A stretch of 10,545 nucleotides of DNA, taken from positions 1 to 10,545 of the forward strand of contig VYCX01000492.1 of the NCBI GenBank assembly GCA_009843725.1. The letters are read 5' to 3'. Positions 1-7,939 of this stretch are shown piece by piece; positions within the stretch are counted from its first letter, which is position 1; the number at the start of each line of letters is the position of its first letter. The notes below the pieces were generated by a model. That model was not told the DNA's origin and searched no databases. It saw only the letters and a list, made by a program, of their open reading frames with translations. Source of the DNA: Boseongicola sp. SB0675_bin_26 (lineage in GTDB: Bacteria; Pseudomonadota; Alphaproteobacteria; Rhodobacterales; Rhodobacteraceae). The translations under genes were made by a program, and so were the position numbers.

Positions 1-70
1 GGATAAGCCTTATTCGGCAATTAGCATCACTATTCATTGGTTTATCGAAAATTTGACCAAAATTCATGGA

Positions 71-850
71 ATGGAATCGAAAATCGAGACCATAACGGAT
101 GAGCAGCGGTTCCCAGGGCCAGTGAGCGTCTTTCTCCAACGTCGAATGCCGAAGACCGCCAAGCCGGTTGGCTACGGTGCCTTGATCGATGCATTTGATC
201 TGAAGGTGCCGGTCCCGATCAAGCTAGTGGCCATCGGTGCCCGGCATCGCGTGATCGATACCGGCACATGGAAGATCCTGACGCCGCGCCACGATCCTCA
301 CGCATCCTTGCGCGGCCATATCAAGCATGCCCTCAATTAGGAGGGGCTTGATCTCGCAGTCCTGAAACGTCTGTTTGCGGCGATCGGACCTGAACCGATC
401 GCTGAATGGAATCGCGACGAACCGACTGGCGGCTATGCACGCCGCATCTGGTTCCTTTACGAGTGGCTCACGGGCGACCTTCTGGATTTGCCGGATACTG
501 TCCAGGGTCGCTACGTGCCTGTTCTGGACGATCTTGTGCAGTTCGGCACAGATGGAACGAACTCGCCTCGACATCGCGTAAGGAACAATCTGCACGGGAC
601 GCCGGACTTTTGCCCGCCGGTGTTTCGCGCGGAGGAACTGAGGGCCTTCTGCGCGCGCGACTTGGCGGCGAGAGCTCGCGAGATTGTGGAAGAGGTGCCC
701 AGAGACTTGCTTGCCCGAACTGCAACACTCTTGCTTTGGGAGGATTCGCGCTCGAGCCATGCGATAGAGGGAGAACACCCGCCCCGGAGCTGAATTCAGC
801 GCTGGGGGCGGGCAATCGGCGAGGCCGGGCAAGCGGCATCGTCGACCTAG
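71..850 (+). pseudogene. Fic-family protein, N-terminal remnant with internal stops
   Basis: One frame from ATG 71 (TTG at 53 is also possible) reads as a typical Fic-family N-terminal half: MPKTAKPVGYGALIDAFDLK, then KILTPRHDP, then GGYARRIWFLYEWLTGD, then SPRHRVRNNL and EGEHPPRS. The frame is broken by TAG at 338-340, TGA at 791-793 (recognisable sequence, IQRWGRAIGEAG, continues past it) and TAG at 848-850. At 755-772 it keeps S-H-A-I-E-G, matching the (S/T)xxxE(G/N) inhibitory-helix motif of Fic proteins. That motif blocks ATP binding at the active site in intact members. The catalytic HPFxxGNGR-type motif is absent because family similarity stops around 830, just before the neighbouring regulator gene. 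Intact relatives transfer AMP or other phosphate-containing groups to target proteins. The many preserved family blocks suggest recent decay. Family assignment is from remembered conserved blocks; pseudogene status is read directly. Confidence 0.82.
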
Positions 851-869
851 AGCGCTGCACGGGGGCCAA

Positions 870-1781
870 TCACCCCTCGAAACTCTGCAGATGTTCCTCA
901 AGCCGCTCCGTGAAATGCAGGACCTCGATGCGATGCTGCTCCTGCTTGCGGACCCAAAGCGCGATGTCTCTACGGATCTCGGGAAAGTCCGACTGGACAA
1001 TCCGCGCACCGCCGAGATCGCCAAGCAGTCCTATAAGCCTTTCAGGCAATGCGACCAAGGCATCAGTCGTCTTCAGCAAGTGCAGGGGGATCATTAGGTC
1101 GCCCGTAACTGAAATGTTCTGCCTCTTGGGTTCAATCCCGAGGAAACGGAAGATCTCGGACTCCGTTCCGTGGATCCCGGCACGCGCGCCGGCGATCACC
1201 CATCGCGCCCTTTCGAGTCGTTCCTTTGTTGCGGCCACTCCCTTTCGAGCAAGTTCCGATCGGGCACCGGCGACAATCATCAACCTGTCAGGGAAGACCA
1301 CTTTCTGGGTCAGGCTCCCCTCGTGAAGCCGCAACTGAGACGGCGCGAGAACGACATCCAGCCGGTTGTCTATCAGCCGCCTGATCAGGGGGGCGGCTGA
1401 AGCGCTGAAGACGAGAAGTGCGTAAGGCCATGTGCCGCGGAGCGACGTCTCGACAAGTCCGGGGATGATCGTCGCCGCTAGAAAGGGGCCAACCCCAAGG
1501 CGCAGCTCAGAAGTGATCCCCTCTCGCCATCGCCGAAGGGCGTCATCTGCGGCTTCGGCTTCCGCCAGTATCGCCCGACCTCGTTCTGCCAGTCGTTCAC
1601 CGACGTCCGTTGCAATGACGCCATGGCTTTCGCGGATCAGGACGGGCGCCCCGACACGGTCTTCGATGATCTTCATGCTGCGGCTGAGCGTCGGCTGGGT
1701 GACATTGAGCCGCTTTGCGGCCCTGTTGATAGAGCCAAGATCGATCGCGACGGCAAGCTGGATCAGGAGACGCGGATCCAT
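870..1781 (-). CDS. LysR-type transcriptional regulator
   Basis: This 303-residue protein has the usual length and plan of LysR-type regulators. The N-terminal winged helix-turn-helix lies around residues 6-60, with the core near residues 17-36 (SINRAAKRLNVTQPTLSRSM) and the wing following (IIEDRVGAPVLIRES). A linker helix comes next, then a two-lobed effector-binding domain from about residue 90 to the end. The ATG at 1779-1781 is preferred because it places the helix-turn-helix at the standard distance from the N terminus. A start at 1901 would add 40 residues unlike the family and run into the divergent gene at 1877. The gene is transcribed away from the TRAP operon across a 95-bp gap. Such regulators usually activate the divergent operon in response to the pathway substrate or an intermediate and repress themselves, so it probably controls the operon starting at 1877. 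The effector is unknown. Confidence 0.93.
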   Translation of the reverse strand: MDPRLLIQLAVAIDLGSINRAAKRLNVTQPTLSRSMKIIEDRVGAPVLIRESHGVIATDVGERLAERGRAILAEAEAADDALRRWREGITSELRLGVGPFLAATIIPGLVETSLRGTWPYALLVFSASAAPLIRRLIDNRLDVVLAPSQLRLHEGSLTQKVVFPDRLMIVAGARSELARKGVAATKERLERARWVIAGARAGIHGTESEIFRFLGIEPKRQNISVTGDLMIPLHLLKTTDALVALPERLIGLLGDLGGARIVQSDFPEIRRDIALWVRKQEQHRIEVLHFTERLEEHLQSFEG

Positions 1782-1876
1782 GGGTATGCAGATTCCTATA
1801 ACGGGCTTCGATTTTCTGATTTTATTTTTATCTCCCGCTTCTGCAAGCTGGGCACGCAGAAAACTGGGAGGACTCC
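1782..1876. promoter_or_regulatory. Divergent control region between regulator and TRAP operon
   Basis: This 95-bp gap separates the two divergent starts and is markedly AT-richer in its middle (about 1811-1832) than its surroundings. It holds three copies of the half-site GCAGA: forward at 1788-1792, inverted at 1840-1844 and forward at 1856-1860. A TATAAC at 1797-1802 could serve as a -10 element for the operon. The hexamer 17 bp upstream (GGATCC) is a poor -35, which would fit activator dependence, but this is weak. GATTTT is repeated at 1810-1815 and 1818-1823. A strong Shine-Dalgarno, GGGAGGA at 1866-1872, lies four bases before the ATG at 1877. Regulatory function is inferred from position; promoter placement is uncertain. 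Confidence 0.6.
1839..1861. promoter_or_regulatory. Inverted repeat TTCTGC-N11-GCAGAA, candidate operator
   Basis: The two 6-bp arms are perfectly complementary and are separated by 11 bases, just upstream of the Shine-Dalgarno of the operon's first gene. A third half-site, TGCAGA at 1787-1792, lies about 52 bp upstream, centre to centre. LysR-type regulators typically bind interrupted dyads and footprint 50-60 bp in two subsites. The repeat could therefore be part of the regulator's binding site, or instead a small leader hairpin. It lies close to the ATG for an activator site, so a repressor or leader role is equally possible. Confidence 0.35.
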
Positions 1877-2884
1877 ATGAAAACGCTTCGTTTGGCGGCA
1901 ATTACCGCCGCATTTGCGACTGCATCGCTGACACCTGCACAGGCCGACACCCTGAAGGCCGAAGGCGGGTCGGCAGCGGGCCTGAGTGCGCTCGTTCCTC
2001 AACTTCTCTCGAAATACGCGGCGCCTGACCACGAAATCCGGGTCAACGTTGACCAGACCCTTACACGGTCCGCGCTGAAGGTTGCGACAGGTGCAATCGA
2101 TTTGGCCAGCACGCCGGCGGGCGCATTCTCGCGCATGCGGGTTGGCAAGGGTCCTTACAAGGATCTTGGGCAAGAAGCGATCGATGCCTCTGAGAACATC
2201 CGGTCCCTGTTCTCCTTCCTTGGCGGGCACATCCACGTCATGACCTATGAAGACAGCGGAATCGAAAGCTGGGAAGACATCAAGGGCAAACGCGTGTTCG
2301 TTGGGCCGCCCGCGGGATCGGCATCGGCCCAGACGACCAAGCTGATTCAGTCGATCACCGGCTTCAAGGCCAATGAGGACTATGAGGCGATCAAGCTCGC
2401 ATGGTCCGCGGCAAGCCAGGCATTCGAAGACGGCAAGTTCGATGTCTTCATGCGTACGGGAACCATGGGTTCGGCGGCGGTTGACCAGTACGGCGCGGCC
2501 AAGAAGTTCCGGCTCCTCGGCATTCCGGAGGAGGTATTGGGTACCGATGCCTGGAACGACTACCTGAGCACCCCGGGCTACGCTGCCGACACGCTCCCGG
2601 CAGGGTCGTATTCCAACCAGGTCAACAACGACGAAGACCTCCTTGCCACGGCCTACGTGATGTTCCTGAGTGTTCACAAGGACATGGGCGATGACGTAGC
2701 CTACCAGTTGACCAAGGCGATGTTCGAGAATCTCGACGACGCACATTCGGTCAACCAGGGCTTGACACCGTTGACGCTGGACAACGCCTTTGTCTCGCTT
2801 GGTGCCCGCCTGCATCCAGGCGCGATTCGCTACTATGAAGAAATGGGCGTGTCGATCCCGGACAACCTTCGCGGCGGCTTGTAA
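1877..2884 (+). CDS. TAXI-family TRAP transporter solute-binding protein
   Basis: This 335-residue periplasmic substrate-binding protein belongs to a tripartite ATP-independent periplasmic (TRAP) transporter. Residues 1-23 form a clear signal peptide: MKTLR, a hydrophobic Ala-rich stretch and a cleavage site after AQA (A23). The mature chain opens with LKAEGGSAAGLSALVPQLL, where TAXI proteins carry a Gly/Ser/Ala-rich ligand-pocket segment. It continues with WEDIKGKRVFVGPPAGSASA (about residues 131-150), the typical inter-lobe 'dl.GKrv..G..gS' block. The length fits the family. The start is supported by GGGAGGA four bases upstream. It is the first gene of the operon, directly before its cognate fused permease. 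TAXI proteins bind small organic anions or amino acids, but most ligands are unknown and none can be read from this sequence. Confidence 0.9.
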   Translation: MKTLRLAAITAAFATASLTPAQADTLKAEGGSAAGLSALVPQLLSKYAAPDHEIRVNVDQTLTRSALKVATGAIDLASTPAGAFSRMRVGKGPYKDLGQEAIDASENIRSLFSFLGGHIHVMTYEDSGIESWEDIKGKRVFVGPPAGSASAQTTKLIQSITGFKANEDYEAIKLAWSAASQAFEDGKFDVFMRTGTMGSAAVDQYGAAKKFRLLGIPEEVLGTDAWNDYLSTPGYAADTLPAGSYSNQVNNDEDLLATAYVMFLSVHKDMGDDVAYQLTKAMFENLDDAHSVNQGLTPLTLDNAFVSLGARLHPGAIRYYEEMGVSIPDNLRGGL

Positions 2885-2896
2885 GGCACGCGCGTC

Positions 2897-2919
2897 GGGC
2901 CGGGCCCAGCGCCCGGCCC
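2897..2919 (+). promoter_or_regulatory. GC-rich intercistronic hairpin, no T tract
   Basis: GGGCCGGGC and GCCCGGCCC form a perfect 9-bp stem, all G-C pairs, around the 5-base loop CCAGC. It starts 13 bases after the TAA of the binding-protein gene and ends 39 bases before the permease start. No run of T follows, so it is unlikely to be a strong intrinsic terminator. In transporter operons such hairpins commonly protect the upstream message from 3' exonucleases or allow only partial readthrough. That would make the binding protein more abundant than the membrane subunit. The stem is seen directly; the role is inferred. Confidence 0.7.
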
Positions 2920-2958
2920 TCACTCGTCTCGTCCGTCCCAAGCTCCTGGAGTCAGGAC

Positions 2959-4890
2959 ATGGCCTCGGTGAACGCTTCCGCGCGCCCTTTCAGGGAACGC
3001 ATCCTCCTGGCTATCGGCTTTTGCTTCGCGGTCTTGGGGTTCCTCAATGCCGTGCCTGATCTGGGGCCATTGCCATCGATTGGCATCATTCCCGCGGTTG
3101 AGCTTCATCCAACTGTCTTTGCCAGCGGATTCATCATTTCCTTTCTTGCAATTTCACGGTTTTCAGGCGGACCGGGCGCAATTCTGACGACCGCGCTCAA
3201 CGCGATTCTGGCGTGCGTTGGCCTTTATGCGCTTTGGTCCTTCAATGCCGCCGTCTCGCGAATCGAGGACGTCGGTCTCTTCTTTTTCGAGGAATTCCAC
3301 GCCTGGATGACGGTGACCGGTTGCGTGATCATACTGTACTTCTGCTGGCGGATCTGGGGACTGCCGCTTGCAGTCGTTGGCACCCTGGCTCTCCTCTATT
3401 TCTTCTTCGGCGAGCACCTTCCTGGAATACTTGGTCATGCAGGCATGGACTTTGTCCAGGACACGCCGGCCGAGCTCTGGTACAACACGGGTGACGGGGT
3501 CATGGGTAACATCCTGGCGATCCTGGTAAATACCGTCTTTCCGTTCATCATCATGGGCGCGGTGCTTGAGGGGACCGGTGGCGGTGCCTCGATGATCAAG
3601 TTGAGCTTCCACGCCATGCGGCGGTTCCGCGGTGGCCCCGCGCATGCGGCGATCATGGCGTCGTCGCTTTTTGGCACGGTGTCAGGTTCGGCAGTGGCCA
3701 ACGTGGTCGGAACGGGGGTCATCACGATCCCGATGATCAAGAGGCGCGGCTTTCGCCCGACATTCGCCGGTGGCGTCGAGGCAACGGCGTCGACGGGCGG
3801 CCAGATCATGCCGCCAATCATGGGTGCTGCCGCCCTCGTCATGGCAGATTTCATTGCGATCGACTATCTCATCATCATTGTCGCCGCGATTGTGCCGGCA
3901 GTTGCATACTACGCGTCTCTCTTCACGACCGTGGTGTTCGAAGCCCGCTCACTCGGCGTCGAGGCGACGGCCGAGTCCGACATGGATCCAGTCTCGCTTC
4001 AGGACTGGATCAGCCTCATCCTGGTCATCGTGCCGATCTCAATCGTTGTCATAGCGCTCATTCTGGGCTTCTCGCCGGCTGGATCGGCGATGATCGCGCT
4101 GAGCGTGCTTCTCGTCCTGAGTTTCCTGAACCCCGAGATGCGCAGAAAGCCGATCCTGGTTGCCGAGAGCTTTGCGAGGGGCGGCGTGACCTTTGGCCGA
4201 CTGCTCATGGCCATCGGCACCGTCAGCATCATCATTGCCGTGCTCGGAGCCACGGGACTGCCTCTGGAATTTGCGAAGGTGATCAGCAGCAACGCCGGCC
4301 AGAACCTGCTTCTTGCCCTGGTCTTTGCCGCGGTTGCGGCGCTCATTCTGGGCATGGGCATGCCCACGTTGCCAGCCTACCTTACGATCATCATCATACT
4401 CGGACCGTCGCTCACCAGCCTTGGGCTGACCGACCTTACGGCGCACTTCTTCGTGTTCTATTTCGGTGTTGCCTCGGCAATCACGCCGCCTGTCGCCATG
4501 GCCGCATTTGCCGCGGCCTCGATCTCGGGCGGCGGGGCCATCGGGACGGCGGTCCAGGCGACCCGGATCGGCATCGTCATCTTCGCGATCCCGTTCTTCT
4601 TCGCCTTCAACCCCCAGATGCTGATCGTGGCCGAGGCCGGCGGCGTCTTTGCAGTTGGCGGGTTCTTGTTCCTCCTGCTCCGCCTGGCGCTGCTCATCTA
4701 CATGCTTGCGTCCGCCGCGTCGCGATTTGACCGGGGCAAGATGTCCGTCTGGGAGATCATCGCGCGGGCGGTGGCCGGGCTCTTGCTGATCCACCCATCC
4801 GCGTTAGTCGGCGGCATTGCGGCCTTGGCATCCCTTGCCTTGATCGCCTTGCACTACGGTCTCCTGAGCCGCAAGGCGGCCGCAGCATGA
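2959..4890 (+). CDS. TRAP transporter fused permease (4TM/12TM type)
   Basis: This 643-residue inner-membrane protein fuses the small (DctQ-like) and large (DctM-like) TRAP membrane subunits, as is usual for TAXI-type systems. It is hydrophobic over almost its whole length. The first four segments (roughly residues 14-145) correspond to the Q part. The M part follows with the hallmark block GTVSGSAVANVVGTG from residue 239, then IPMIKRRGF, then GGVEATASTGGQIMPPIMGA. A second conserved stretch, LGMGMPTLPAYL, and the late block ASAITPPVAMAAFAAASISG mirror the first, as expected for the internal repeat of these transporters. About 80 C-terminal residues add further hydrophobic segments. TRAP permeases use the sodium or proton gradient to import the ligand delivered by the binding protein. 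A GGAG-type Shine-Dalgarno (about 2946-2951) precedes ATG 2959. The stop overlaps the next start by four bases. Confidence 0.95.
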   Translation: MASVNASARPFRERILLAIGFCFAVLGFLNAVPDLGPLPSIGIIPAVELHPTVFASGFIISFLAISRFSGGPGAILTTALNAILACVGLYALWSFNAAVSRIEDVGLFFFEEFHAWMTVTGCVIILYFCWRIWGLPLAVVGTLALLYFFFGEHLPGILGHAGMDFVQDTPAELWYNTGDGVMGNILAILVNTVFPFIIMGAVLEGTGGGASMIKLSFHAMRRFRGGPAHAAIMASSLFGTVSGSAVANVVGTGVITIPMIKRRGFRPTFAGGVEATASTGGQIMPPIMGAAALVMADFIAIDYLIIIVAAIVPAVAYYASLFTTVVFEARSLGVEATAESDMDPVSLQDWISLILVIVPISIVVIALILGFSPAGSAMIALSVLLVLSFLNPEMRRKPILVAESFARGGVTFGRLLMAIGTVSIIIAVLGATGLPLEFAKVISSNAGQNLLLALVFAAVAALILGMGMPTLPAYLTIIIILGPSLTSLGLTDLTAHFFVFYFGVASAITPPVAMAAFAAASISGGGAIGTAVQATRIGIVIFAIPFFFAFNPQMLIVAEAGGVFAVGGFLFLLLRLALLIYMLASAASRFDRGKMSVWEIIARAVAGLLLIHPSALVGGIAALASLALIALHYGLLSRKAAAA

Positions 4891-6455
4891 GCGAGCGGCC
4901 GAACATTCTCTACTTCATGACAGACCAGCACCGGGCGGACTGGCTCGGTCATGCTGGTCATCCCGTGTTGCAGACGCCCAACATCGACGGCATCGCGGCA
5001 AGGGGCACCCGGTTCACCAACTTCTATGTCACGTCGCCTGTCTGCATGCCGAACCGGGGCGCCATCTTCACGGGCAGGTACCCGTCGGTGAACGGCCTTC
5101 GTCACAACGGACTGCCCCTTCCGGCAGAAGCCAATACCTTTGTCGATGTATTGCGGGCAGGAGGGTACCGGACGGCCTCGATCGGAAAGAGCCATCTCCA
5201 GCCGTTCACGAAAAAGCCGATCGAGCGCGAAGACGAGCGCCATGTCGCCAATCCGGATGTCCCTGATGCGCTCAAGCCAAACGGCTTGCAGTACGAAAGC
5301 GAGCAGCCCGATACATACGAAGGGACCGAGTATCACGTGTTGCCGGTCCCCTACTACGGGTTTGACCATGTCCGGATGGTCACCAACCACAGCGACGAGT
5401 GCGGAGGCCACTACCTGCAATGGCTGAGGCGCCAGACCAATGATTGGGCCCTTCTCAGAGACCGCAGGAACCAGTTGCCGCATGACTACAAGAATCCGCA
5501 GGCATTCCGCACGCGAATACCCGAGGAACTTTACCCGACATCATACATTCGCAATGAGGCACAAGACTTCCTGGAATCGTGCGTGGGAGCAGAAGATCCA
5601 TTCTTCGCGTTCGTCTCGTTTCCTGATCCGCACCACCCGTTCACTCCGCCAGGAAAGTACTGGGACATGTATGATCCGGACGACTTCGAGATCGACCTGC
5701 CCTATTGTGCGCACAAGAACCCGCCGCCGCAGCTGCGCGAATGGAAGCGGCTCATGGACGAGGGCATAGTTCCGTCAAACTTGCAGCAGGCTTTCATGGC
5801 GCCCGAGCGGCAACTCAGGGAAGCCATGGCACTTACGGCTGGGATGGTCACCATGATCGACGATGCGGTGGGAGACATCCTGGAAACGCTTGAAGCTGCC
5901 GGTCTTGCCGAGAACACGATCGTGATCTTCAACTCGGATCATGGCGACTACATGGGAGCGTTCTCGCTCTTGCTGAAAGGCCCGTTCTCGCACCGTTCGG
6001 TCAATCGCGTGCCGTTCATCTGGGCCGACCCGCAAAGGGTGGGCGGACAGGTGGTTGACGGACTGGCCGCCTCGATCGACATTGGGCCCACATTGCTCAA
6101 ACGCTGCGGGATGCTTCCATACTACGGGATGCAGGGCAGGTCGTTTCTGGATCAGCTCGACGGAGGCGCCCCCGCCCGCGATGCCGTCCTGATCGAGCAC
6201 GAGGAGAACAAGGTCTATCCGGGCTTCGAGAAACGCCCAAACCTGCGCAACCTCGTCACGCACTCGCATCGAATGACGGTCTACAAGGGGCTCGATTACG
6301 GAGAGCTCTACGACCTGCGCGTCGATCCGGACGAGACTCGGAACCTCTGGGACGCCCCGCAGGCGGCAGGCGACAGGGCCGAGATGATGATCACCCTGAA
6401 CCAGGCCATGCTGGACGCCATCGCGCATGGCCCGTGGCCCAAGAGGATCGCATGA
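4887..6455 (+). CDS. Sulfatase (Cys-type, alkaline phosphatase superfamily)
   Basis: This 522-residue hydrolase has the sulfatase fold and full active-site set. D13 and Q14 lie in MTDQH after the first strand. The signature is CMPNRGAIFTG, with C53 as the residue expected to become formylglycine, P55 and R57. K101 and H103 are in GKSHLQP, the histidine pair is in FPDPHHPF (H249, H250), D351-H352 is in NSDHGD, and K364 follows. Sulfatases hydrolyse sulfate esters; some relatives act on phosphonate or phosphate esters. The signature has N56 where Ser or Ala is more usual. No signal peptide precedes RPNILYFMTDQ, so the enzyme should be cytoplasmic, acting after import by the TRAP system encoded upstream. 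It needs a formylglycine-generating enzyme, which is not in this window. Its ATG sits inside the permease stop (ATGA) and its own stop overlaps the next start in the same way. The substrate is not determined. Confidence 0.9.
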   Translation: MSERPNILYFMTDQHRADWLGHAGHPVLQTPNIDGIAARGTRFTNFYVTSPVCMPNRGAIFTGRYPSVNGLRHNGLPLPAEANTFVDVLRAGGYRTASIGKSHLQPFTKKPIEREDERHVANPDVPDALKPNGLQYESEQPDTYEGTEYHVLPVPYYGFDHVRMVTNHSDECGGHYLQWLRRQTNDWALLRDRRNQLPHDYKNPQAFRTRIPEELYPTSYIRNEAQDFLESCVGAEDPFFAFVSFPDPHHPFTPPGKYWDMYDPDDFEIDLPYCAHKNPPPQLREWKRLMDEGIVPSNLQQAFMAPERQLREAMALTAGMVTMIDDAVGDILETLEAAGLAENTIVIFNSDHGDYMGAFSLLLKGPFSHRSVNRVPFIWADPQRVGGQVVDGLAASIDIGPTLLKRCGMLPYYGMQGRSFLDQLDGGAPARDAVLIEHEENKVYPGFEKRPNLRNLVTHSHRMTVYKGLDYGELYDLRVDPDETRNLWDAPQAAGDRAEMMITLNQAMLDAIAHGPWPKRIA

Positions 6456-7939
6456 GCAAGGAACTGAAGAATTACGTCGCAGGGCAATGGATCGGCTCTG
6501 GCACGACCTTTGACAAGGTCAGCCCGTTCGACGGCGCTCATGTGGCGACGGTCCACGAGGCGAGCGCAACCTTGGTCGATGAGGCGGTCAAGCAGGGCCA
6601 CGAAGTTTCCGTCGGCAGCAACGCCTCCATTTGGGGCGATCTTCCCATGAAACAGCGGCTGGCGGTGATCCATGACCTTGCCGACAGGCTGGAGGCGCGT
6701 GTCGAAGACCTGGTCGAAGCGGAGGTCGCTGACACGGGTCGCAGCTACTGGCAGGCTTCGGTCTTCGACGGTGCGCGCGCGGCACGGCTGTTTCGGGCTT
6801 ATGCCGATGCCGCCGCATCGTTGGAGAACCGCAGCATGCAGTTCTCTGGGGAGATGGGCTTCCAAGGCATGTGGCATTCGACGCGGCGCCCCAAGGGGGT
6901 CATCGCCTGCATCTGTCCTTGGAACGTGCCGCTTCTCATGGCATGCATGAAGGTCGCGCCGGCATTGGTAATGGGCAACTCGGCCATCCTGAAGCCATCC
7001 GAGGAGACCCCGTCTTCCGCGACGGTCCTGGCAGAAGCGATAGCCGCCTCCGATGTCCCGGATGGCGCGTTCAGCCTTGTGCACGGATTCGGAGCCGGTT
7101 CCACGGGCGAGTTCCTGGCATTGCACCCGAAAGTGGACGCCATCACGTTCACGGGCGAAAGCGGCACGGGCTCGGCCATCATGAAGGCGGCGGCAGACGG
7201 CTTGCGAGAAGTCTCGTTGGAGCTTGGCGGCAAGAACGCAGCCCTTGTCTTCGATGACGCGCGCATGGATGCCGTGGCCGAGGGCATGACCAGGTCGGCA
7301 TTCTTCAATTGCGGCCAGATCTGCTTCTGTACCGAACGCGCATACGTTCACCGCTCGCGCTTCGACGAATTCGTGGAGATGATGGCGGAGACCGCCTCCG
7401 GGATCATCATCGGCGATCGGGGCTACAACGGGTTCAGCATCGGCCCGCTGATCAGCCACGGGCATCGAGACAAGGTCAAGGCGCTGCTGGATGCCGTGCC
7501 GGCACATGGTGGCGAGTTCGTTGCTGGCGGCGGAATTCCGTCATTCGGAGACGAACGCGACAACGGGGCCTTCATCCAGCCGACGGTCGCAATTGGGTCG
7601 CCCGAGGACTCGCCCTTCGTGAAGCAGGAGGCCTTCGGCCCGGTCTTGCATGTCGCACCGTTCAGCGACGAAGACGAAGCCGTCGCCCTGGCCAATGACA
7701 CCCAATACGGCCTCGCCACCTGCATCTGGACCGAGAATCTTAGCCGCGCCCATCGGGTCGCCCCGAGGATTCGCGTCGGTCACGCCTGGATCAACTCATG
7801 GCAAATCCGCGATCTGCTGAGCCCGCTCACCGGCGCAAAGGCGTCTGGCGTCGGCGATCAAGGCGGGCGGCTCAGCCTTGAGTTCTCATCGCTGCCGCAG
7901 ACCGTGACCAGCCGAATCTTTGAAGAGGATTCCGCATGA
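6452..7939 (+). CDS. Aldehyde dehydrogenase, hydroxymuconic-semialdehyde dehydrogenase-like
   Basis: This 495-residue NAD(P)-dependent aldehyde dehydrogenase oxidises an aldehyde to a carboxylate. Key residues are present: N158 in CPWNVPL, K181 in LKPSEETP, the cofactor-loop TFTGESGTGSAI (about 232-243), general base E257 in LELGGKN, and catalytic C291 in NCGQICFCTER. The CxCTER variant of the cysteine motif and the C-terminal INSW...RDLLSP...LSLEFSS pattern resemble 2-hydroxymuconic or aminomuconic semialdehyde dehydrogenases (ALDH8-like) more than betaine aldehyde dehydrogenases. The exact aldehyde cannot be read. ATG 6452 is chosen over GTG 6434 because AAGAGGA at 6441-6447 sits four bases before it and it overlaps the sulfatase stop as ATGA, like its neighbours. 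Its likely partner is the next gene, a thiamine enzyme that could supply the aldehyde. Confidence 0.93.
   Translation: MSKELKNYVAGQWIGSGTTFDKVSPFDGAHVATVHEASATLVDEAVKQGHEVSVGSNASIWGDLPMKQRLAVIHDLADRLEARVEDLVEAEVADTGRSYWQASVFDGARAARLFRAYADAAASLENRSMQFSGEMGFQGMWHSTRRPKGVIACICPWNVPLLMACMKVAPALVMGNSAILKPSEETPSSATVLAEAIAASDVPDGAFSLVHGFGAGSTGEFLALHPKVDAITFTGESGTGSAIMKAAADGLREVSLELGGKNAALVFDDARMDAVAEGMTRSAFFNCGQICFCTERAYVHRSRFDEFVEMMAETASGIIIGDRGYNGFSIGPLISHGHRDKVKALLDAVPAHGGEFVAGGGIPSFGDERDNGAFIQPTVAIGSPEDSPFVKQEAFGPVLHVAPFSDEDEAVALANDTQYGLATCIWTENLSRAHRVAPRIRVGHAWINSWQIRDLLSPLTGAKASGVGDQGGRLSLEFSSLPQTVTSRIFEEDSA

Noticed and set aside
1..52. ATAAG-C-CTTAT near-palindrome at 3-13 as an operator
   Set aside because: It has only 5-bp arms, in an AT-rich stretch before a dead gene at the window edge. 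This is too weak to call.
224..1024. Open frame of 266 codons on the - strand
   Set aside because: It spans both the Fic remnant and the end of the regulator gene in another frame and shows no recognisable domain. It is an antisense shadow in GC-rich DNA.
406..1326. Open frame of 306 codons on the + strand
   Set aside because: It is out of frame with the Fic remnant and antisense to the regulator. The product is low-complexity Ser/Arg sequence with no family features.
1782..1876. Riboswitch, small RNA gene or CRISPR repeat
   Set aside because: The gap is too short and lacks conserved structured elements or regularly spaced repeats. Only short half-sites are visible. No CRISPR array, tRNA or rRNA was seen anywhere in the window.
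870..1901. A longer regulator reading frame starting at 1901
   Set aside because: The 40 extra N-terminal residues do not resemble LysR regulators and would overlap the start and signal peptide of the divergent gene at 1877. ATG 1781 gives the standard helix-turn-helix position.
2897..2919. Intrinsic transcription terminator
   Set aside because: No T-rich tract follows the stem, and the permease gene downstream clearly belongs to the same unit.
1796..2941. Open frame of 381 codons on the - strand
   Set aside because: It is antisense to the TAXI gene and crosses the hairpin and promoter region. It is Arg/Cys-rich with no domain pattern.
6434..7939. GTG 6434 as start of the aldehyde dehydrogenase
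   Set aside because: It lies deep in the sulfatase end. ATG 6452 has AAGAGGA at the right distance and the same ATGA overlap as neighbouring genes.
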